A stretch of DNA of 64,000 nucleotides from Shewanella avicenniae (GTDB lineage Bacteria > Pseudomonadota > Gammaproteobacteria > Enterobacterales > Shewanellaceae), in assembly GCF_017354945.1 (NCBI RefSeq), contig NZ_CP071503.1:434001-498000 (forward strand), written 5' to 3'. The number at the start of each line of letters is the position of its first letter. Within the stretch, counting starts at the first letter, position 1. The notes under the pieces were generated by a model that saw only the letters and a list, made by a program, of their open reading frames with translations, made no database searches and was not told where the DNA came from. Made by a program: the position numbers and the translations under genes. Positions 51,401-60,400 of this stretch are shown here, one piece after another.

Positions 51401-54400
51401 CGTCATAGCTGTAGCTTGCTGTCAGTCCATCAGCGAAGGTTTGCGGACTGGTTGTCAGTACGTGACCTCCCAACGACACTGCGCTGAGGCCATCGACAGA
51501 GGTAAAGCTAATGGTGCCCGAAGTGGTTTCGCTATTGCTGCTAGCATTGGAGCCTGCAGGTTCACCATCGCGTGCCGGTAAGCCAGCTTCATTCACCGTC
51601 GTAGTGCTGCCGCCTGCGTCAGGGATGACGACCGTCGGTGTGCTATCGCCAACCGCAATGGTGAGGGTGGCTGTGTCGGTATCACCATCGCCATCGGTTA
51701 AGGTGTAGGTAAAGACATCATTTTGACCACCGGCTGAGCCTGCAGTGCGGACATAGGTATAGTCGCCATCAGCATCAATAGTTAATTGACCATATTGTCC
51801 TTGGATCACTAATGCACCATCACTGTTGGTGGTGGCGATATTAGTGCTGATGTTATTGCTCGTGATGGCGGTTAATGTCGCATCATCAGCGCCGAGTGTA
51901 TCGGCGCCACTATTGGTAGTGCCAGTTGCGGTGATGACGTTACCGCTGACGCTGTCTTCATTGCTCGCAATGGTGTCAGTGTCATTGACGGCAGTGACAA
52001 CATCGTCGGTGATGTTGATAACCAAGTTGCCAGCTGGTGATAGGTCACCATCGGCATCTGTCACCACAACAGCGAACGAGACCGAAGTGTTATCACCACT
52101 GGTGTTATCTTGCAGCGTGTAGCTGTAGGTAATGGTGCCAGCACCGGTTGCGGCGTCATAGCTGTAGCTTGCTGTCAGTCCATCAGCGAAGGTTTGCGGA
52201 CTGGTTGTCAGTACGTGACCTCCCAACGACACTGCGCTGAGGCCATCGACAGAGGTAAAGCTAATGGTGCCCGAAGTGGTTTCGCTATTGCTGCTAGCAT
52301 TGGAGCCTGCAGGTTCACCATCGCGTGCCGGTAAGCCAGCTTCATTCACCGTCGTAGTGCTGCCGCCTGCGTCAGGGATGACGACCGTCGGTGTGCTATC
52401 GCCAACCGCAATGGTGAGGGTGGCTGTGTCGGTATCACCATCGCCATCGGTTAAGGTGTAGGTAAAGACATCATTTTGACCACCGGCTGAGCCTGCAGTG
52501 CGGACATAGGTATAGTCGCCATCAGCATCAATAGTTAATTGACCATATTGTCCTTGGATCACTAATGCACCATCACTGTTGGTGGTGGCGATATTAGTGC
52601 TGATGTTATTGCTCGTGATGGCGGTTAATGTCGCATCATCAGCGCCGAGTGTATCGGCGCCACTATTGGTAGTGCCAGTTGCGGTGATGACGTTACCGCT
52701 GACGCTGGCTTCATTGCTCGCAATGGTGTCAGTGTCATTGACAGCAGTGACAACATCGTCGGTGATGTTGATAACCAAGTTGCCAGCTGGTGATAGGTCA
52801 CCATCGGCATCTGTCACCACAACAGCGAACGAGACCGAAGTGTTATCACCACTGGTGTTATCTTGCAGCGTGTAGCTGTAGGTAATGGTGCCAGCACCGG
52901 TTGCGGCGTCATAGCTGTAGCTTGCTGTCAGTCCATCAGCGAAGGTTTGCGGACTGGTTGTCAGTACGTGACCTCCCAACGACACTGCGCTGAGGCCATC
53001 GACAGAGGTAAAGCTAATGGTGCCCGAAGTGGTTTCGCTATTGCTGCTAGCATTGGAGCCTGCAGGTTCACCATCGCGTGCCGGTAAGCCAGCTTCATTC
53101 ACCGTCGTAGTGCTGCCGCCTGCGTCAGGGATGACGACCGTCGGTGTGCTATCGCCAACCGCAATGGTGAGGGTGGCTGTGTCGGTATCACCATCGCCAT
53201 CGGTTAAGGTGTAGGTAAAGACATCATTTTGACCACCGGCTGAGCCTGCAGTGCGGACATAGGTATAGTCGCCATCAGCATCAATAGTTAATTGACCATA
53301 TTGTCCTTGGATCACTAATGCACCATCACTGTTGGTGGTGGCGATATTAGTGCTGATGTTATTGCTCGTGATGGCGGTTAATGTCGCATCATCAGCGCCG
53401 AGTGTATCGGCGCCACTATTGGTAGTGCCAGTTGCGGTGATGACGTTACCGCTGACGCTGTCTTCATTGCTCGCAATGGTGTCAGTGTCATTGACGGCAG
53501 TGACAACATCGTCGGTGATGTTGATAACCAAGTTGCCAGCTGGTGATAGGTCACCATCGGCATCTGTCACCACAACAGCGAACGAGACCGAAGTGTTATC
53601 ACCACTGGTGTTATCTTTCAGCGTGTAGCTGTAGGTAATGGTGCCAGCACCGGTTGCGGCGTCATAGCTGTAGCTTGCTGTCAGTCCATCAGCGAAGGTT
53701 TGCGGACTGGTTGTCAGTACGTGACCTCCCAACGACACTGCGCTGAGGCCATCGACAGAGGTAAAGCTAATGGTGCCCGAAGTGGTTTCGCTATTGCTGC
53801 TAGCATTGGAGCCTGCAGGTTCACCATCGCGTGCCGGTAAGCCAGCTTCATTCACCGTCGTAGTGCTGCCGCCTGCGTCAGGGATGACGACCGTCGGTGT
53901 GCTATCGCCAACCGCAATGGTGAGGGTGGCTGTGTCGGTATCACCATCGCCATCGGTTAAGGTGTAGGTAAAGACATCATTTTGACCACCGGCTGAGCCT
54001 GCAGTGCGGACATAGGTATAGTCGCCATCAGCATCAATAGTTAATTGACCATATTGTCCTTGGATCACTAATGCACCATCACTGTTGGTGGTGGCGATAT
54101 TAGTGCTGATGTTATTGCTCGTGATGGCGGTTAATGTCGCATCATCAGCGCCGAGTGTATCGGCGCCACTATTGGTAGTGCCAGTTGCGGTGATGACGTT
54201 ACCGCTGACGCTGTCTTCATTGCTCGCAATGGTGTCAGTGTCATTGACAGCAGTGACAACATCGTCGGTGATGTTGATAACCAAGTTGCCAGCTGGTGAT
54301 AGGTCACCATCGGCATCTGTCACCACAACAGCGAACGAGACCGAAGTGTTATCACCACTGGTGTTATCTTGCAGCGTGTAGCTGTAGGTAATGGTGCCAG

Positions 54401-57400
54401 CACCGGTTGCGGCGTCATAGCTGTAGCTTGCTGTCAGTCCATCAGCGAAGGTTTGCGGACTGGTTGTCAGTACGTGACCTCCCAACGACACTGCGCTGAG
54501 GCCATCGACAGAGGTAAAGCTAATGGTGCCCGAAGTGGTTTCGCTATTGCTGCTAGCATTGGAGCCTGCAGGTTCACCATCGCGTGCCGGTAAGCCAGCT
54601 TCATTCACCGTCGTAGTGCTGCCGCCTGCGTCAGGGATGACGACCGTCGGTGTGCTATCGCCAACCGCAATGGTGAGGGTGGCTGTGTCGGTATCACCAT
54701 CGCCATCGGTTAAGGTGTAGGTAAAGACATCATTTTGACCACCGGCTGAGCCTGCAGTGCGGACATAGGTATAGTCGCCATCAGCATCAATAGTTAATTG
54801 ACCATATTGTCCTTGGATCACTAATGCACCATCACTGTTGGTGGTGGCGATATTAGTGCTGATGTTATTGCTCGTGATGGCGGTTAATGTCGCATCATCA
54901 GCGCCGAGTGTATCGGCGCCACTATTGGTAGTGCCAGTTGCGGTGATGACGTTACCGCTGACGCTGTCTTCATTGCTCGCAATGGTGTCAGTGTCATTGA
55001 CGGCAGTGACAACATCGTCGGTGATGTTGATAACCAAGTTGCCAGCTGGTGATAGGTCACCATCGGCATCTGTCACCACAACAGCGAACGAGACCGAAGT
55101 GTTATCACCACTGGTGTTATCTTGCAGCGTGTAGCTGTAGGTAATGGTGCCAGCACCGGTTGCGGCGTCATAGCTGTAGCTTGCTGTCAGTCCATCAGCG
55201 AAGGTTTGCGGACTGGTTGTCAGTACGTGACCTCCCAACGACACTGCGCTGAGGCCATCGACAGAGGTAAAGCTAATGGTGCCCGAAGTGGTTTCGCTAT
55301 TGCTGCTAGCATTGGAGCCTGCAGGTTCACCATCGCGTGCCGGTAAGCCAGCTTCATTCACCGTCGTAGTGCTGCCGCCTGCGTCAGGGATGACGACCGT
55401 CGGTGTGCTATCGCCAACCGCAATGGTGAGGGTGGCTGTGTCGGTATCACCATCGCCATCGGTTAAGGTGTAGGTAAAGACATCATTTTGACCACCGGCT
55501 GAGCCTGCAGTGCGGACATAGGTATAGTCGCCATCAGCATCAATAGTTAATTGACCATATTGTCCTTGGATCACTAATGCACCATCACTGTTGGTGGTGG
55601 CGATATTAGTGCTGATGTTATTGCTCGTGATGGCGGTTAATGTCGCATCATCAGCGCCGAGTGTATCGGCGCCACTATTGGTAGTGCCAGTTGCGGTGAT
55701 GACGTTACCGCTGACGCTGTCTTCATTGCTCGCAATGGTGTCAGTGTCATTGACGGCAGTGACAACATCGTCGGTGATGTTGATAACCAAGTTGCCAGCT
55801 GGTGATAGGTCACCATCGGCATCTGTCACCACAACAGCGAACGAGACCGAAGTGTTATCACCACTGGTGTTATCTTGCAGCGTGTAGCTGTAGGTAATGG
55901 TGCCAGCACCGGTTGCGGCGTCATAGCTGTAGCTTGCTGTCAGTCCATCAGCGAAGGTTTGCGGACTGGTTGTCAGTACGTGACCTCCCAACGACACTGC
56001 GCTGAGGCCATCGACAGAGGTAAAGCTAATGGTGCCCGAAGTGGTTTCGCTATTGCTGCTAGCATTGGAGCCTGCAGGTTCACCATCGCGTGCCGGTAAG
56101 CCAGCTTCATTCACCGTCGTAGTGCTGCCGCCTGCGTCAGGGATGACGACCGTCGGTGTGCTATCGCCAACCGCAATGGTGAGGGTGGCTGTGTCGGTAT
56201 CACCATCGCCATCGGTTAAGGTGTAGGTAAAGACATCATTTTGACCACCGGCTGAGCCTGCAGTGCGGACATAGGTATAGTCGCCATCAGCATCAATAGT
56301 TAATTGACCATATTGTCCTTGGATCACTAATGCACCATCACTGTTGGTGGTGGCGATATTAGTGCTGATGTTATTGCTCGTGATGGCGGTTAATGTCGCA
56401 TCATCAGCGCCGAGTGTATCGGCGCCACTATTGGTAGTGCCAGTTGCGGTGATGACGTTACCGCTGACGCTGGCTTCATTGTTCGCAATGGTGTCAGTGT
56501 CATTGACAGCAGTGACAACATCGTCGGTGATGTTGATAACCAAGTTGCCAGCTGGTGATAGGTCACCATCGGCATCTGTCACCACAACAGCGAACGAGAC
56601 CGAAGTGTTATCACCACTGGTGTTATCTTTCAGCGTGTAGCTGTAGGTAATGGTGCCAGCACCGGTTGCGGCGTCATAGCTGTAGCTTGCTGTCAGTCCA
56701 TCAGCGAAGGTTTGCGGACTGGTTGTCAGTACGTGACCTCCCAACGACACTGCGCTGAGGCCATCGACAGAGGTAAAGCTAATGGTGCCCGAAGTGGTTT
56801 CGCTATTGCTGCTAGCATTGGAGCCTGCAGGTTCACCATCGCGTGCCGGTAAGCCAGCTTCATTCACCGTCGTAGTGCTGCCGCCTGCGTCAGGGATGAC
56901 GACCGTCGGTGTGCTATCGCCAACCGCAATGGTGAGGGTGGCTGTGTCGGTATCACCATCGCCATCGGTTAAGGTGTAGGTAAAGACATCATTTTGACCA
57001 CCGGCTGAGCCTGCAGTGCGGACATAGGTATAGTCGCCATCAGCATCAATAGTTAATTGACCATATTGTCCTTGGATCACTAATGCACCATCACTGTTGG
57101 TGGTGGCGATATTAGTGCTGATGTTATTGCTCGTGATGGCGGTTAATGTCGCATCATCAGCGCCGAGTGTATCGGCGCCACTATTGGTAGTGCCAGTTGC
57201 GGTGATGACGTTACCGCTGACGCTGTCTTCATTGCTCGCAATGGTGTCAGTGTCATTGACAGCAGTGACAACATCGTCGGTGATGTTGATAACCAAGTTG
57301 CCAGCTGGTGATAGGTCACCATCGGCATCTGTCACCACAACAGCGAACGAGACCGAAGTGTTATCACCACTGGTGTTATCTTGCAGCGTGTAGCTGTAGG

Positions 57401-60400
57401 TAATGGTGCCAGCACCGGTTGCGGCGTCATAGCTGTAGCTTGCTGTCAGTCCATCAGCGAAGGTTTGCGGACTGGTTGTCAGTACGTGACCTCCCAACGA
57501 CACTGCGCTGAGGCCATCGACAGAGGTAAAGCTAATGGTGCCCGAAGTGGTTTCGCTATTGCTGCTAGCATTGGAGCCTGCAGGTTCACCATCGCGTGCC
57601 GGTAAGCCAGCTTCATTCACCGTCGTAGTGCTGCCGCCTGCGTCAGGGATGACGACCGTCGGTGTGCTATCGCCAACCGCAATGGTGAGGGTGGCTGTGT
57701 CGGTATCACCATCGCCATCGGTTAAGGTGTAGGTAAAGACATCATTTTGACCACCGGCTGAGCCTGCAGTGCGGACATAGGTATAGTCGCCATCAGCATC
57801 AATAGTTAATTGACCATATTGTCCTTGGATCACTAATGCACCATCACTGTTGGTGGTGGCGATATTAGTGCTGATGTTATTGCTCGTGATGGCGGTTAAT
57901 GTCGCATCATCAGCGCCGAGTGTATCGGCGCCACTATTGGTAGTGCCAGTTGCGGTGATGACGTTACCGCTGACGCTGGCTTCATTGCTCGCAATGGTGT
58001 CAGTGTCATTGACGGCAGTGGCAACATCGTCGGTAATCACAACATCTAAGGTGTTGCTAATCGAGCTGTTGTCTTCATCTGTAACAACAACATTGATGCT
58101 GTCTGTAAAGGCAGAGTTTGTCGCGCCAGCAGCACTGTCATTGTCGACTGTAGCGTTCAAAGTATAACTGTAGTTGACGGTGCCGCCTGCGGCATCACCA
58201 GTAAACCCGGTGAGCGTCAAGGTGCCATAGAGCGTTGTGATAGTCACAGGTGTGCTTGCGCTTAGCCCTTGTAACTGAGTCAAAGTCAGTGGCGTACCTC
58301 CCACTGAAAGTGTCTGCAGTCCATCGACACTTTCAAAGCTAAAGCTGCCCGAGTTGGTAAGTGCTGCGAAGTCAGGTGAAGAGCCAGTTTCAAGATTGGC
58401 TTCTGCTACCGTTAATTCGCTGCTTTCTGCATCAAGGCCTGTGAGAGTTACACCATCATCGACACCAGTAATAGTGACATCTACAGTGGTGGTGGAACCA
58501 TCGGACAGTGAGACCGTAAATGTTTGTGGTATCACTTCACCATCATTTAATGCCTGCACAATGTCTGCATCGTTGTTGAGAACGTAAGTCCAAACACCGT
58601 TTGTACCAACAGTAAAGGTACCGTACTGATCGGTAACGCTGTTAGCCACGAAAACTAGATCCGGATTGTCGGCGTCAGTAGCCGTTAAGGTGCCTCCGGC
58701 ACTGAGAACAGTATCTTCAATAACAGCACCCGAATCTTCAGAAATGATCGGAAGATCGTTGGTACCGGTAATGGTGACAGTCACATCTTGGGTGTCGGTT
58801 GCCCCAAACTCATCGGTAACCGTGACCGTGAAGGTTTCCGTTCTGGTTTCGCCTTCGGCTAAGAACTGCACTGCATCATTGTTGAGGGTGTAGATCCACG
58901 CGCCAGTGGTTGGGTTGACACTGAAACCACCATAGGTGCCGGTGTCATCGCCAGAGAAAGTGAGCACTGCGCCATTATCCACATCGCCAGCAGTGATGGT
59001 ACCGGTGGCTGTCAATGCGCCGTCTTCTTGTACGTCGCCCGTATCAACGGCCGCGCTAATCACGGGTGCATCGTTCGTGCCTGTAACGGTAATCACCACT
59101 TCTTGGGTTGCTACGCCGCCGAACTCGTCGGTGACAGTGACAGTAAAGGTGTCAGTGTGAGATTCACCTTGCGCCAGCGCTTGTTGGTTGGCGTTATCAA
59201 GGGTGTAAGTCCATTCACCGGTGGTTGGGTCAATCGCAAAGCTACCGTAGGTGCCGGTGTCATCACCGGAGAAGGTCAGGACTGCACCAGTATCGGCATC
59301 GTTTGCTGTAATGGTGCCGGATGCGGTGAGCACCAGGTCTTCTTGAACAGAACCGCTGTCATCGGAGGCTTCAAGGTCAATCACTGGCACGTCGTTGGTG
59401 CCGGTGATAGTAATATCGACAGTGGTGGTTGAGCCGTCAGAAAGGGTTACGGTGAAAGTTTGGGGTACAACTTCACCCGCCGTCAGAGCTTGCACAATTT
59501 CTGCGTCGTTATCGAGGACATAGCTCCATACGCCATTGGTATCAACAGTAAAGGTACCGTAAGTATCGGTGACTGTGTTGGGCACGAAGGTTAAATCCGG
59601 GTTATCTACGTCAGTGGCGGTTAAGGTCCCGCCCGCACTGAGCACAGTGTCTTCAATTACAGCGCCTGAATCATCTGAAATGACAGGAAGGTCATCCGTG
59701 CCGTTGATGGTGATATCAACAGTGGTGTTCGAACCGTCAGACAGGGTTACGGTGAAGGTTTGTGGAACGGTTTCACCAGAACCTAGAGCTTGTACTGCGT
59801 CGGCATCATTGTTAAGGGTATAGCTCCACTCGCCATTCGCATCCACGGTGAAGGTACCGTAGTCATCGGTGACAGTGTTAGGCAAGAAAGTTAGGTCTGG
59901 ATTATCTATGTCGGTGGCGGTTAGCGTGCCCCCAGTTGTAATCACTACATCTTCTTGCACACTGCCTGTATCGGTTGAAATAACGCTGTCATCAGGTACT
60001 GCGTTAACAACAATTGTCAGGGTAGCGCTATCACCCGCATTGGTGGTGTAGGTGATAGTTGGAACGGTGCCATTCCAGTTTTCATTTGGGGTAAATGTGT
60101 AACTACCATCTGCGTTGATGGTGAGTGTCCCATTTTCTAAAGTAGCTGTACTGCCAGCGTCGTAATTACCGCCTTCTACTTCGAACGTCGTGACTGATAA
60201 TGTAATGCCTGCTGCGGTGTCGTTATCGAGCACATTACCGGTCGCAACAGTGTCTTCGTCGATAGTATTGACGTCATCTACCGCAGTAGCAGCAACATCA
60301 TAAGTTGGCAGCGTTGTATCTGTGGTGGTAGCGCTAACACTGAAAGTCCCAGTGTCATAACCAGAACTTGCAATGACTTCTGAACCATCACGATCGAGGG

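Noticed and set aside
46729..58023. Array considered as CRISPR or satellite
   Set aside because: Units are 753 bp, coding and directly abutting without variable spacers; it is an in-frame protein repeat.
46990..58170. Dozens of regularly spaced open frames on both strands across the adhesin repeats (60-105 codons)
   Set aside because: They recur every 753 bp because the repeat does; they are shadows of the low-stop, biased composition of bpfA, with no Shine-Dalgarno or independent features.
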